A DNA stretch of 64,000 nt from UBA6522 sp965262365 (GTDB lineage: Bacteria > Pseudomonadota > Gammaproteobacteria > Steroidobacterales > Rariloculaceae). The DNA lies in NCBI GenBank assembly GCA_965262365.1, contig OZ253541.1:4030001-4094000 (forward strand). The letters run 5' to 3'. Below are positions 25,879-34,298 of this stretch, in pieces. Under the pieces are notes generated by a model. The model did no database searches and had not been told where the DNA came from. It worked only from the letters and a program-made list of their open reading frames with translations. Numbering within the stretch: the stretch's first letter is position 1; each line of letters starts with the position of its first letter. Position numbers and translations under genes: made by a program.

Positions 25879-26294
25879 GGCTGGAATTCCGGTTCCAAAG
25901 GAACGGGCGCTCCGAACCCGTCCAGGCCGGCAGGCCAGTCCAGGCCGGGAGGCTCGCCCAGGCGCATCAGCGTCCACCGCACTTCCGCCGTATGGTCTTC
26001 GGCGCCCGCCAACACCGCCTCGGCGGACACGAGCACGATGCCCCGTCGAGCGGCCACTACGGCGAGCGCCGTCTCCAGGCCTACCGCCCACCGGCGCGCC
26101 GCCTCGGCGGTTTCCTCCGCCGACTCCGCGTCCCGGACCGCGCCGGCCATGAACTCGGCCGTCAGCTCCGTCAGCCGCACGCTTCCGATCCTCGGTCCGG
26201 CGTCCGGCGCCCACCGCACCATCGCCGCCGCGACCACGGCCGACACCCCCGCGGCGAGCAACACCGCCGATCCGATCGTTCGGCCCGCGTTCAC
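25875..26294 (-). CDS. trbI: TrbI-like inner-membrane pilus protein
   Basis: A 139-aa protein starting at GTG 26294, which overlaps the stop of the 59-aa gene as GTGA. One N-terminal membrane helix is evident (IGSAVLLAAGVSAVVAAAMV). The later part matches F TrbI: RRWAVGLETALAVVAARRG followed by IVLVSAEAVLAGAEDHTAEV, in which the AVLAGxxDxT motif is characteristic. F TrbI influences pilus extension and retraction. The order trbI, peptidase, traW, traU is the expected one. Confidence 0.82.
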   Translation of the reverse strand: MNAGRTIGSAVLLAAGVSAVVAAAMVRWAPDAGPRIGSVRLTELTAEFMAGAVRDAESAEETAEAARRWAVGLETALAVVAARRGIVLVSAEAVLAGAEDHTAEVRWTLMRLGEPPGLDWPAGLDGFGAPVPLEPEFQP

Positions 26295-26470
26295 AGCGGG
26301 AATCCCATGGTCAGCACCGCCTGAACCGGATCCTGTGCCCCGACATCCACGGCGCAGTCATGCTTCTCGCACCGCTCGCAATGCACCACGAACAACACGA
26401 CCGCCGCCGCCACCGCGAGCTGATACACGATGATCGTCACAAGCCCCGCCGCGAACACCCGAAAGTTCAT
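26291..26470 (-). CDS. 59-aa single-pass membrane protein with cysteines
   Basis: A very short gene starting at ATG 26470, overlapping the stop of the preceding HD-like gene (ATGA) and the GTG start of trbI (GTGA). The protein is one hydrophobic helix (VTIIVYQLAVAAAVVLFVV) followed by a short tail with HCERCEKHDC, three cysteines and two histidines in ten residues, and a C-terminal hydrophobic stretch. Both overlaps with real genes argue strongly that it is translated. The Cys/His cluster could bind metal or form disulfides in the periplasm. No family recognised. Confidence 0.72.
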   Translation of the reverse strand: MNFRVFAAGLVTIIVYQLAVAAAVVLFVVHCERCEKHDCAVDVGAQDPVQAVLTMGFPL

Positions 26471-27084
26471 TGTTCCGTGTCTCCCTGCGCTGGCTTGCTC
26501 AATTCACCGAACCGTTCGAGCCAGAGCGTCGCGGCTCGGTCGGGCCGCAACGGCCGGGTCCGGTCCTTGAGCGGCGGGAACAGCGGCCCCGTGCCGCCCA
26601 GGGGCCCGGACCGTTCGCCACCGGTACCGGCCTCGGGCAGGTCGCGGCTGACAGCCGCTTCGGCCATGCGCTGGGTGAACCGCAGCGCATCGGCCCAGTC
26701 CCCGGGCAACTCGATGTCGAGCCTGGCGGCTTCCAGCACCGCCCGTCTCACCGCGGCTTTTTCGGACCGCCGCGCCTGCGCCGCGGCTTTGCCGGACGGC
26801 TGCGCGCCGGGGTCATCGCGAACCCATGCTCGCCACGCATCCGCCAGCAGCGCATGGAGACTCAGCACGCGCCGGTCTTCCTCGTTCATGCCGCCCAGGC
26901 GATCGATGGCGCCGCTGACGGTCAACGCGTGTTGCGCCAGCGAATAGAACCGGCGGCTGCGTCCGCCCCAGCAGCACGTGTTGCCGAGCACGTGGGCCAC
27001 AGCCTCGAAATCCATTTCCGCGGCCGCGACGGTGGCCGGGTCTCCCGGCCATCGAAGCGTTCGCACTTGTTCTGAATCGTTCAT
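26467..27084 (-). CDS. HD-like protein, degenerate, paralogue 1
   Basis: A 205-aa protein whose start at 27084 overlaps the stop of the upstream paralogue by 4 bp; the frame is open further upstream but only as a shadow of that gene. The pattern RRFYSLAQHALTVSGAI with His52 matches the first histidine region of YfbR-like HD-domain phosphohydrolases. The second metal motif, normally HD, reads ALLADAWRA, so the histidine is missing and the enzyme is probably inactive or altered. A helical C-terminus follows. Its place inside the tra operon, between traC and trbI, is unusual. Confidence 0.65.
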   Translation of the reverse strand: MNDSEQVRTLRWPGDPATVAAAEMDFEAVAHVLGNTCCWGGRSRRFYSLAQHALTVSGAIDRLGGMNEEDRRVLSLHALLADAWRAWVRDDPGAQPSGKAAAQARRSEKAAVRRAVLEAARLDIELPGDWADALRFTQRMAEAAVSRDLPEAGTGGERSGPLGGTGPLFPPLKDRTRPLRPDRAATLWLERFGELSKPAQGDTEQ

Positions 27085-27860
27085 ATCTTTACTTTCTCCC
27101 TGACTGTGATCAGCGCCCGGTAGCGCGCAAGCCAACGCTGCGCGGCCTTGTCCGGCTCCAACAACTCGATGCGTTTCTTGATGGCCGGAAACGAGCTTTC
27201 CTCGCCGAAGGTCGGGCCCTGCAGGTCGCGGCGCACTGCCGCGTCCGCCATCCGGCGGACGAACCGCAGGATGTGTACCCATGATTCCGGTGCTTCCCGG
27301 GCGAGCCCGGCGGCCTTGAGCGCCGCCTCGGCCACCGCCGTCCCAAGCCCTGCCAGCACGGTCTCGGCGAGGAGCGCGTAGAGCGACAGGCGTCTGCGGT
27401 TTTCGGCATCCAGGCCGCCAAGCAATTTGAGGGACTCATCGACTGCCGCCGCGGCGGGCGCCACGCAGTTGTCCCACCGGCTCGTACGTGCCAGCACGTC
27501 CGCCAGCGCCTCCAGATCGATCGTTCGCAGCGCCAACCGCTTGTTGCTCTCTTGCACGCGCGTGCGCTTCTTGTCGCGCAACTCGGCGTCCCGGACTTCC
27601 GCGAGCCAGGCGTGCATCGCCAGTACGCGTCGCTCCGGGAGTCTCAAACCGGCGAGTGTTTCCACCGCCTCGCTGACGACGACCGCGTGCTGCGCGCGGG
27701 TGTACGGTTGCCGGCGCCGCCCGCCGGGGTAATCCGAGCGCGCCAGCCCGTGCGCCAGCGCCTCGATGTCGACCTCTCCGGACGGGCGTAGCGGCGATTC
27801 CGCGCCCCAGGACAGCGCCTGAAGCATCGGCACTGCCGTGCGACCACGCGCCGCGGTCAC
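27081..27860 (-). CDS. HD-like protein, degenerate, paralogue 2
   Basis: A 259-aa protein starting at GTG 27860, overlapping the traC stop as GTGA. It aligns along its length with the following gene: shared features are the RRxPY/RRFY region and AQHAVVVSEAVETL, a basic central part, and RFVRRMADAAVRRDL near the end (RFTQRMAEAAVSRDLP in the paralogue). The second HD motif is replaced by AWLAEVRDA. The pair therefore arose by duplication and both copies lost a metal-binding histidine. A regulatory or scaffolding role is more likely than hydrolysis, by inference. Confidence 0.68.
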   Translation of the reverse strand: MTAARGRTAVPMLQALSWGAESPLRPSGEVDIEALAHGLARSDYPGGRRRQPYTRAQHAVVVSEAVETLAGLRLPERRVLAMHAWLAEVRDAELRDKKRTRVQESNKRLALRTIDLEALADVLARTSRWDNCVAPAAAAVDESLKLLGGLDAENRRRLSLYALLAETVLAGLGTAVAEAALKAAGLAREAPESWVHILRFVRRMADAAVRRDLQGPTFGEESSFPAIKKRIELLEPDKAAQRWLARYRALITVREKVKI

Positions 27861-30454
27861 GCTGCCGCCTCCGCGTTTGCGGAATCTTCCGGAGCTTGAG
27901 CGGTGCCAGCGTCCGAGTTTTCCGCCGCCGGCGCTCCGGCAGCCTTCCCATCGACGCGCTCGCCAACCACGCGGGTGATGGCTTCCTCGGTCGACAATCC
28001 CTCGGCTTTGAGGTTTTCGACCGCCACGAACGCGGGGCCGCGCGACGAGAACAACGCCACCGACCAGCCGTCGAGCACGAGCCGCGCGACCCGCCAGCCG
28101 TCGGGGCCGTGGAGCACCAACTCGGCATATCGCCCATCCGCGGTGCGGAGGCTTTTTAACGCCCGTTCCATGCCCGGATCGCAGTGGATGCGTTTTTCCT
28201 GTTTCAACAACTCCACCGACTCGTCCTTCTGGCTCAGGAAAATCACCCAGTCGGAGTTTTCCCAGGCCGCCCGCGCGGCGGGATTGGCGTAGTAGTCATT
28301 GACCGATTGGGTGCCCGTGACGAGCGCGCCGCGGTATTTGCGGGCCCTGCGGGCCGCGCCCTCGATGAACGCGCGGCTGTCGTCGCCGGAGAGCAGGTCC
28401 CACGCCTCGTCGATGACGATGGCCTTCGGGGTCGTTCGTTCGCCGTGGTACATGCGCTGGGTGGCGAGGAACACGACCAGCATCAGCACCACGGCCTGCA
28501 CGTCGTTGCGTCCCTTGAGTTCGGCCAGCTCGAACACGGTGAACGACGCATCGAGTGCCGGGACGTTTTTCCCGGCGAAAAGCCGTCCGGACGCTCCACC
28601 CGGGCACCAGGGCCCGAGCGCCAGGCCCATGTCCACCGCGCGGACGTCGGCGTGGTTCTCCAACAGGCGTTTCACGTGGCCGAGATCGGCGTCGTTTCCC
28701 GCCGCCTCCCAAGCTTCGGCGATGGCCTCGTCAATGAGCGCCGCCTCGATGTCGTCCATCGCGCCTCGCCGGCGACACATCCGCCGGACCACGCCCGCGA
28801 GCATCGAGAAACACTCTTCCCGGTAATCGCCGTCGACTTGCGCGACCGCCGCGTCGATCATGGCGAAGGGGTTAAGGCACGCTGAATCCTTGCCGAACGC
28901 GATGAACGCACCGCCGAGCGCTTCCGCGGTGTGCTGGAACGAACGCCCGTCGTCGATGACCACGGCTTCGCCGCCGACGCTCACCAGGCCCGAGACCAGT
29001 TCCTGCATGAGGACGGATTTGCCGGAACCGGATTTTCCGGTGACCGCCACGTTGTAATTGCCGGCGTCGTTGGCGAACGGCGACCAGCCCGCGGGCTGCC
29101 CCCGGCGGCCCAGGAGCAGCAGCACCGGCGGGTTTTCCGGATCCAGTCTCTGGCCCCGCCATTCGCCGTGCAGCGGGGCCAGGTTGACGGCCGACGCGCT
29201 CAGGAGCGTTTTCATGCGGCCCATCCGCGCCAGATCCGTGTCCAGTCCTCCGGCCGGGAGCATCGGCAAGCACGCGAGCCAGGAGGGCAGCTGCAAAAAT
29301 CGCTCTGCCGCGACTCTCCAGCCCTGGCCGTGATAGATGGCGCGCACCGCCTGCTCGGCCTCGTCGATGACATCGGCTCGGGAGTAGACGGCCGCGAGGT
29401 ACGACGCCTTCACGAGTCGCTCCCCGTCTTTCAGGCGTTCGGTGACGAACCGCCAATCTCTCGCCTTTTCCGGCAGGCCCGGCAGATAGCGGGCGATGCC
29501 GGTGCCCGCCTGTTGCGTGGCCCGGGCGGATTTCAGGAACGCTTTCTCTCCGTCGGCGGCATCGCCGGTCATGACGGTCAGACAGGTCAGCACCGGGCAC
29601 CCCGGTTGCAGAAAATCCCGGTGGAAGTCCCCGATCAATGCATTGCCTCGCCAGCCCGGCCAGACGTCCGGGAACGCGAGCGCGGTCAGTACCCGCACCG
29701 CCACGTCTTCTCCGTCGGGGTCGTGAAACACGAGCGCGTCCGGCGTCACCGTAAGCGCCCGTCCGGGAGAAGCGCATTGGGCGTGAAGCGGATCCCAGGG
29801 CGACCAACGCCGCGCGGGCCGCAATCCCTGCGCCGCCGAATCTCCCCATGTTCCCACTCGGGGAGCGATCAATTCGGCAGCGAGCGAGAGCAGTGCATCG
29901 GGTTCCAGCCGCCGCGCGTGGGCGCCGGCCGAGGCCAGCGTGCCCTCGAGCGCGCGCCTGAAACTCCCGAGCGCGGTTTCCGACCCAGGTCCCGGGAGGC
30001 CCGCCACGCACACCGTGACGAAGACGCGGTAATCCGCGCACGTGAACGGCGGACCCCCCGGATGCAGTGGGCGCCAGCCCGCGTGGCCGAACAGTTTCTC
30101 GCGCCGCGCGGCAATCACCGCGTGCAACCCTCCGGCCTGCCGGCGGCACGCCCCCCAGGCCGCAAGCGGCGCGCCGAACCGGGGGCTCGCCCAGTGAATG
30201 ATCTGAATGGTGCAGCGATCGGGCGCCGCATCGCCGAGCACGCCTGCCAACGCGCCGAGGGTTTCGGCATCGATCCCGGAGAACGGAGGCACTTCCAGGA
30301 CGAACCCGTGGCTTTGAGCATTGATGTAGAGCTCCGTCTGCTCGTCCCAGGCCCGCCAGGGCAAGAGATCGTGCAGCGGCTCAGGGCACGGCGGCGGCGT
30401 CCACGGCGCCATCGAGTCCGGACCCTCGAACAGATCCATGAGGCGCGCAATCAC
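27857..30454 (-). CDS. traC: TraC, VirB4-type T4SS ATPase
   Basis: An 865-aa cytoplasmic ATPase that powers pilus assembly (F TraC is 875 aa). The start is GTG 30454, overlapping the traV stop as GTGA; an ATG 15 bases downstream is a possible alternative. The frame is open for another 600 bases upstream, but that part is a shadow of traV. Walker A is TGKSGSGKSVLMQEL, Walker B is KAIVIDEAWDLLSGD, and the segment LVTGTQSVNDYYANP is the conserved motif after it. The end is a low-complexity Ala/Glu tail. Always present in F-type systems. Confidence 0.95.
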   Translation of the reverse strand: MIARLMDLFEGPDSMAPWTPPPCPEPLHDLLPWRAWDEQTELYINAQSHGFVLEVPPFSGIDAETLGALAGVLGDAAPDRCTIQIIHWASPRFGAPLAAWGACRRQAGGLHAVIAARREKLFGHAGWRPLHPGGPPFTCADYRVFVTVCVAGLPGPGSETALGSFRRALEGTLASAGAHARRLEPDALLSLAAELIAPRVGTWGDSAAQGLRPARRWSPWDPLHAQCASPGRALTVTPDALVFHDPDGEDVAVRVLTALAFPDVWPGWRGNALIGDFHRDFLQPGCPVLTCLTVMTGDAADGEKAFLKSARATQQAGTGIARYLPGLPEKARDWRFVTERLKDGERLVKASYLAAVYSRADVIDEAEQAVRAIYHGQGWRVAAERFLQLPSWLACLPMLPAGGLDTDLARMGRMKTLLSASAVNLAPLHGEWRGQRLDPENPPVLLLLGRRGQPAGWSPFANDAGNYNVAVTGKSGSGKSVLMQELVSGLVSVGGEAVVIDDGRSFQHTAEALGGAFIAFGKDSACLNPFAMIDAAVAQVDGDYREECFSMLAGVVRRMCRRRGAMDDIEAALIDEAIAEAWEAAGNDADLGHVKRLLENHADVRAVDMGLALGPWCPGGASGRLFAGKNVPALDASFTVFELAELKGRNDVQAVVLMLVVFLATQRMYHGERTTPKAIVIDEAWDLLSGDDSRAFIEGAARRARKYRGALVTGTQSVNDYYANPAARAAWENSDWVIFLSQKDESVELLKQEKRIHCDPGMERALKSLRTADGRYAELVLHGPDGWRVARLVLDGWSVALFSSRGPAFVAVENLKAEGLSTEEAITRVVGERVDGKAAGAPAAENSDAGTAQAPEDSANAEAAA

Positions 30455-31041
30455 GGTGCTTGCCTCCAGCCCGCGGGCTCGATCACGACCCGCACCCAGC
30501 TCGACTCGTGATACACCCCAGCGGTGTCCACATAGGCCGCGATCCATATCCGTCCGAGGACTTCGGGCGTTCTCGCGCTGTCGCGCCAGGACCCTGCGGG
30601 CGGCAGCCTGTCCCCGTCGGAACCCGCCTCTGCCTGCGTGTCGCGCCGATCTTCGGGTTCCTCGTCCGTGCTGCCGGCACCCCTCCCGAACCTGTCCGAC
30701 AAACGGCAGGTTCCCTGGCATGTGGGTTCGGATTCCCGCGCCCTCGGCGCAGCTCGGGTGGCGGGTACTCGTGCCCCCGTCGCGTTGCGGTAGCGCCGCG
30801 CCCGAAAGGGCCGCGCGCGAACGGCAGACGGTTCCGTTAACGTGACAACATCCGCGGGCGTGCCCATCGAAACGCGCTTTGGCGCCGCCGGATCGACCTC
30901 GGCCACGCGGGCGCACACCGAGCCCTGCACGAGCGGGCATTGCCACGTGTTGCCGACATTGGTCGCGGCACAACCGCCGAGCGCGAGCGCGACAAGCGTC
31001 CCCACCAGGACCCGCGCGGCGGTTCGATCCAACACCGTCAT
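30451..31041 (-). CDS. traV: Outer-membrane lipoprotein TraV
   Basis: A 196-aa lipoprotein (F TraV is 171 aa) that anchors the TraB/TraK core to the outer membrane. A signal peptide ending in the lipobox LALGGCA places the modified cysteine near residue 24, followed by the family-typical NVGNTWQCPLVQGSVCARV with two further cysteines. The middle is basic and variable, and the C-terminus VLGRIWIAAYVDTAGVYHES is well conserved in the family. Start and stop both overlap neighbours by 4 bp. Confidence 0.9.
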   Translation of the reverse strand: MTVLDRTAARVLVGTLVALALGGCAATNVGNTWQCPLVQGSVCARVAEVDPAAPKRVSMGTPADVVTLTEPSAVRARPFRARRYRNATGARVPATRAAPRARESEPTCQGTCRLSDRFGRGAGSTDEEPEDRRDTQAEAGSDGDRLPPAGSWRDSARTPEVLGRIWIAAYVDTAGVYHESSWVRVVIEPAGWRQAP

Positions 31042-32285
31042 CCTCGATTCTCCCTCGATTCATTGATTTGGCCGTCGATCCACGCGCCTTCCAGGAACAC
31101 CACGGTCACGGCCGTGCCCGCCGCCAGCTGAATGACCGGCTGGTACTGTTCGGCCCGGCGGATGAGGTAATCGCTGATCTCCTGCCCGGCGGTGCCGGCG
31201 CCGGCGCCGAGCCCCGCGCGCCCGATGTCGTCGAAACCCGTGTTGGCGATGGTCGCCGCGCCGCCGCCGGCGAGCACCGCCTGGGGCCGGAACGCCTGGG
31301 TCGCGCTTTCGCCGAATCCGGAGAAGAGCCCGGCCAGAAAAGCTTTCTGCACCAGCGCACCCTCGCGGCTCACCACCTCCCCGCGTACCCCGGCCTTGCC
31401 GGCGCCCGCCACGAACCCGGACACGGGCGTTTCAATCACCGTGCCGAGGGCTTCGCCGGCGCACGCCATCGTTTGCAGCCGCACGTAGACCTTTTCCGAC
31501 GACAGGTCCCCATAGGCCGCGCCGGTGATCGTGCAGCCCTCCACATCCGTTGTTTCGGCCCTCCCGTCCACCGCCGCGCCATAGGCGGGACTGGTCAGTC
31601 TCAAAAGGACCGGGCGCGGGTCGCCCTGGGATTGCACGCCCGCGGAGGCGTCCGCGCCCGCCAGCACCACGGCCTCGGCGTAACTGCCGGCCGGCACGTA
31701 GCCCGCCGTGGGTTTCGGGATGGGTATGGCCTCCAAGGTTTCGGCGTTCGTCCCGAGTCCGGATCGATCCTCCAGCTCGAATTCCCGCACGAGCGGCGAG
31801 GGCATCAGCCCGGGTGCGCCTGTTTCAGGTGGCGCGGTCGAGGAAGGCGTCACCACCGGCCGTAGCGCATCCGATGGCCCGAACGGCGCGGTCGCAGGCA
31901 CCGTCAACGCGGTGCCGCCCGGGGCGGTCAGTTCGTCGATCCGTGCCGCCTGCAGGTCGATGACCGAACGGGCCTCTTCGGCCTGTTCGCGAAGTTGCAA
32001 TTGCAGCCTCGAATTGTCGTCCTCAAGCCGGAGATTGCGCGACTCGATGTCCCGCAACCGCGCTTCGATGCCGCCGAACCGGGTTTCAGACAGCCTCACC
32101 CAGCCCGCCTCGGACTCGCCCGGGACGGCCAGTTGCGCGTCGATACCGCGAAGCTGGGGCGCGTTGTTCCCACTTCCGGCGCCGATCCACAACGCAACGA
32201 CCAGCAGCACGGCCCCTGCCAGCGCGGAAAACAGGAGCCACTGGCTGCGCTGGATTCCACGGTTCCGATCGTCCTGGGCGCTCAT
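31038..32285 (-). CDS. traB: Core-complex protein TraB (VirB10 type)
   Basis: A 415-aa inner-membrane protein spanning the periplasm (F TraB is 475 aa). The start at 32285 overlaps the traK stop as ATGA. One membrane helix (WLLFSALAGAVLLVVALWI) is followed by a coiled coil (RLRDIESRNLRLEDDNSRLQ) and a Pro/Thr-rich linker. The C-terminal domain holds the VirB10-like sequence AGSYAEAVVLAGADASAGVQ and AGTAVTVVFLEGAWI at the end. It bridges both membranes together with TraK and TraV. Confidence 0.93.
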   Translation of the reverse strand: MSAQDDRNRGIQRSQWLLFSALAGAVLLVVALWIGAGSGNNAPQLRGIDAQLAVPGESEAGWVRLSETRFGGIEARLRDIESRNLRLEDDNSRLQLQLREQAEEARSVIDLQAARIDELTAPGGTALTVPATAPFGPSDALRPVVTPSSTAPPETGAPGLMPSPLVREFELEDRSGLGTNAETLEAIPIPKPTAGYVPAGSYAEAVVLAGADASAGVQSQGDPRPVLLRLTSPAYGAAVDGRAETTDVEGCTITGAAYGDLSSEKVYVRLQTMACAGEALGTVIETPVSGFVAGAGKAGVRGEVVSREGALVQKAFLAGLFSGFGESATQAFRPQAVLAGGGAATIANTGFDDIGRAGLGAGAGTAGQEISDYLIRRAEQYQPVIQLAAGTAVTVVFLEGAWIDGQINESRENRG

Positions 32286-33094
32286 TGAACGGGCTCCGTC
32301 CGGTCGTTTTGCTCGACGAGCACCGCGATTCGTTCGCCGTTCGGACCGTGCCCGGGCGCCGATACCCACGCGGCCGCGCCGGGCGCTCCGTACAGCCTCG
32401 CGAGCTGCTCCGCGTCCTTCATGTCTTCCACGTTCCTGGCGGACGTGCTCAACACCCGCGCGGTGAACCGCGGACCCCTCCAGAGTTCCACGACCGAACC
32501 GGGTTCGGTGCTCGTGACGGACTCCACCGCCGGGACGATGACGTACCCCGCAACCGGCTCCCGGCGCGCCACGGCAAGAACCAATGACACGAGCTCGCCT
32601 CGACGGTCACCGCCCACCGTTCTCGCGCGATCGACCGGCCTGGCCGCGACCCCGGCGTTTCGAATGAGGATCTGCGCCGAGTCCCGGGAAACCACCGACA
32701 GGCTCAGCCGGTACGTGAACCCCTGTTCCGTCCCCAGGTAAAGCGTCACGGGTGCCGGCGCACCCGCTGGCGCGGGCAAGTTGTCTGGCGCCGGCGCGAA
32801 CAGCCCCGGCGCCTCTGGATAGAGGTACAGGTCTCCCCGCACCGCATCGTGTTCCACCGTGAAGCCGCCGGGCGACTGGATCACGCGGGATACGCGGTCG
32901 CCGTCGAGCGCAATGCGGTTGACATCCGAATCCGAAATCTCCGCGACCAGCTCCGCGTGATCGGATGCCTCCAGGATCTGCAGCGCCGACGCGGTCGCCC
33001 CGGAGCCCATATAGATAATGAGCAGAAGGCCCAGGGCCGCGACCCCGCGGCCCCGGGTCCCACATGCCGCCATTGCCCCCACTTCCGATTTCAC
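32282..33094 (-). CDS. traK: Core-complex protein TraK (VirB9/secretin-like)
   Basis: A 270-aa periplasmic protein (F TraK is 242 aa), starting at GTG 33094 with GAGGAAG upstream and overlapping the traE stop as GTGA. A signal peptide is present (VAALGLLLIIYMGSGATASA). The N-terminal domain has the family pattern AEISDSDVNRIALDGDRVSR, and the C-terminal region FTARVLSTSARNVEDMKDAE is typical of TraK. It forms the outer ring of the transfer core with TraV and TraB. Confidence 0.9.
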   Translation of the reverse strand: MKSEVGAMAACGTRGRGVAALGLLLIIYMGSGATASALQILEASDHAELVAEISDSDVNRIALDGDRVSRVIQSPGGFTVEHDAVRGDLYLYPEAPGLFAPAPDNLPAPAGAPAPVTLYLGTEQGFTYRLSLSVVSRDSAQILIRNAGVAARPVDRARTVGGDRRGELVSLVLAVARREPVAGYVIVPAVESVTSTEPGSVVELWRGPRFTARVLSTSARNVEDMKDAEQLARLYGAPGAAAWVSAPGHGPNGERIAVLVEQNDRTEPVQ

Positions 33095-33648
33095 CGTTCT
33101 TCCTCCCGTTCCTCGAACCGCAACAGCCCGATGCGCCCGCCTTCCATCGCGAACACCAATCGGTAACGCTTCCTCGTGCGGGTGGCTTCCTCGCGCCCTA
33201 GCCAGGTGACCAGTTCCCCTGTCACTTCGGCGGCCAGTTCATCCGTGGCCACCTCGATTCCAAGCGGGTAGAACGCGCTCGACAGGTCCCGGCGCTTGAG
33301 CCGCGCGGCTTCGGTTTCCACCCAGGCCGCAATCTCGCCCCTCGCCGAGGCATGAGACATGCGACCAGCCGCCTCGCGGACTTCCACCGCGTTTTCCGGC
33401 GTCAACGTCAGGAGCGTCACCGCTACGGTTCTGGCGGTGTCTTCCACGTACCGCCGCCCGGCCCAGGTTTCTCCCACCGTCCACGCCGGACCCGAGACCG
33501 CCGGCACGAGCACCGCCATGGACTCGCGTTGCGCCAGACCGTGGCTCAACAGCCCGTTGACCCCCATGGAAAGCGCGAGCAGCACGGCCAGCACGAATCG
33601 CGTGTCGCGGACCTTTCTCCGCTCGATCTGCATCGCCTCGTGCCTCAT
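33091..33648 (-). CDS. traE: Inner-membrane assembly protein TraE
   Basis: A 185-aa protein (F TraE is 188 aa) with a single N-terminal membrane helix (FVLAVLLALSMGVNGLL) and a VirB8-like periplasmic domain. The conserved region WAGRRYVEDTARTVAVTLLT is present, as is the C-terminal RKRYRLVFAMEGGRIGLLRF. The start at 33648 leaves a 10-bp gap from traL; an upstream ATG at 33669 would overlap traL and is less likely. Ends with a Glu/Arg-rich tail that overlaps traK by 4 bp. Confidence 0.92.
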   Translation of the reverse strand: MRHEAMQIERRKVRDTRFVLAVLLALSMGVNGLLSHGLAQRESMAVLVPAVSGPAWTVGETWAGRRYVEDTARTVAVTLLTLTPENAVEVREAAGRMSHASARGEIAAWVETEAARLKRRDLSSAFYPLGIEVATDELAAEVTGELVTWLGREEATRTRKRYRLVFAMEGGRIGLLRFEEREEER

Positions 33649-33658
33649 GACTGCCGTC

Positions 33659-33952
33659 TCACCCGGCAAACCGTCGCCGGTGGCTCGCAGGCGCCCCCTG
33701 AAGACGGAGCACTTCGCCTGGCAGAAACCAGTACACGGCGTGCATCACGATTCCGCCGCGCCCGCCGCGCTTGATGCGCCTGAGCACGAGCCAGCCGCCC
33801 ACACCGATGACCAGACCCGGGACGAACGCGTTGGCGGCCAACCCGAGCATGGCCGGGCCCATCAGGACCGCCGCCTCGTCCATCGTCCAGAAGAGCCACC
33901 GCTCCGGATCGTCCAGGCGGGAAGGGATTGCAAAGCGTTCCGCTTCGTTCAT
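33659..33952 (-). CDS. traL: Pilus assembly protein TraL
   Basis: A 97-aa inner-membrane protein (F TraL is 91 aa) related to VirB3. The N-terminus RFAIPSRLDDPERWLFWTMD is typical of TraL, followed by one or two membrane helices (ALMGPAM-like, then FVPGLVIGVGGWLVL). The end, YWFLPGEVLRLQGAP, matches the conserved aromatic-Pro pattern of the family. It sits between pilin and traE exactly as in F. Confidence 0.92.
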   Translation of the reverse strand: MNEAERFAIPSRLDDPERWLFWTMDEAAVLMGPAMLGLAANAFVPGLVIGVGGWLVLRRIKRGGRGGIVMHAVYWFLPGEVLRLQGAPASHRRRFAG

Positions 33953-33961
33953 GGGATCGGC

Positions 33962-34294
33962 CTAGACGATCGCCGTGCCGACGATGCTGGTGACGACCCC
34001 GGCGCCCGCGCCCGCGGCCACACCGACGCCCACCGCGCCCATGATCTGGGTTGCGTTGAATCGCAGCACCGACCCGACGAGTGCCGCACCCACCGCGAGC
34101 ACCGCGGCAAGCTGTCCACCCGTGCCCGCGACCATGTCGGTCACGGTGGTGAGCGGGGCCGCAAAGGTCGTGTCGGTGGTGGCCCAGGCATCGGGGCCGC
34201 CGACCAGCGACAGCACCGCCGGCAACGCTGCCACCGCCAGGCGCACCGCACAGGCCGCGCGCAGCGCGTTCAAAACATCGTCTCGCTTGTTCAT
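33962..34294 (-). CDS. traA: TraA prepilin
   Basis: A 110-aa prepilin; the start at 34294 is fixed by GAGGGAG 8 bases upstream. A long leader ends in GGPDAWA, giving a probable cleavage before TTDTTFAAP and a mature subunit of about 72 residues, close to mature F pilin (70 aa). The mature part has two hydrophobic helices, LAAVLAVGAALVGSVL and IMGAVGVGVAAGAGAGVVTS, separated by the short basic loop RFNATQ, as in F pilin. It is the first structural gene of the operon and lies 4 bp after the regulator gene, so it is expressed with it. Confidence 0.9.
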   Translation of the reverse strand: MNKRDDVLNALRAACAVRLAVAALPAVLSLVGGPDAWATTDTTFAAPLTTVTDMVAGTGGQLAAVLAVGAALVGSVLRFNATQIMGAVGVGVAAGAGAGVVTSIVGTAIV

Positions 34295-34298
34295 CTTG

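Noticed and set aside
30455..31063. A 200-residue N-terminal extension of TraC
   Set aside because: It overlaps traV out of frame. The GTGA overlap at 30451-30454 gives a TraC of normal length.
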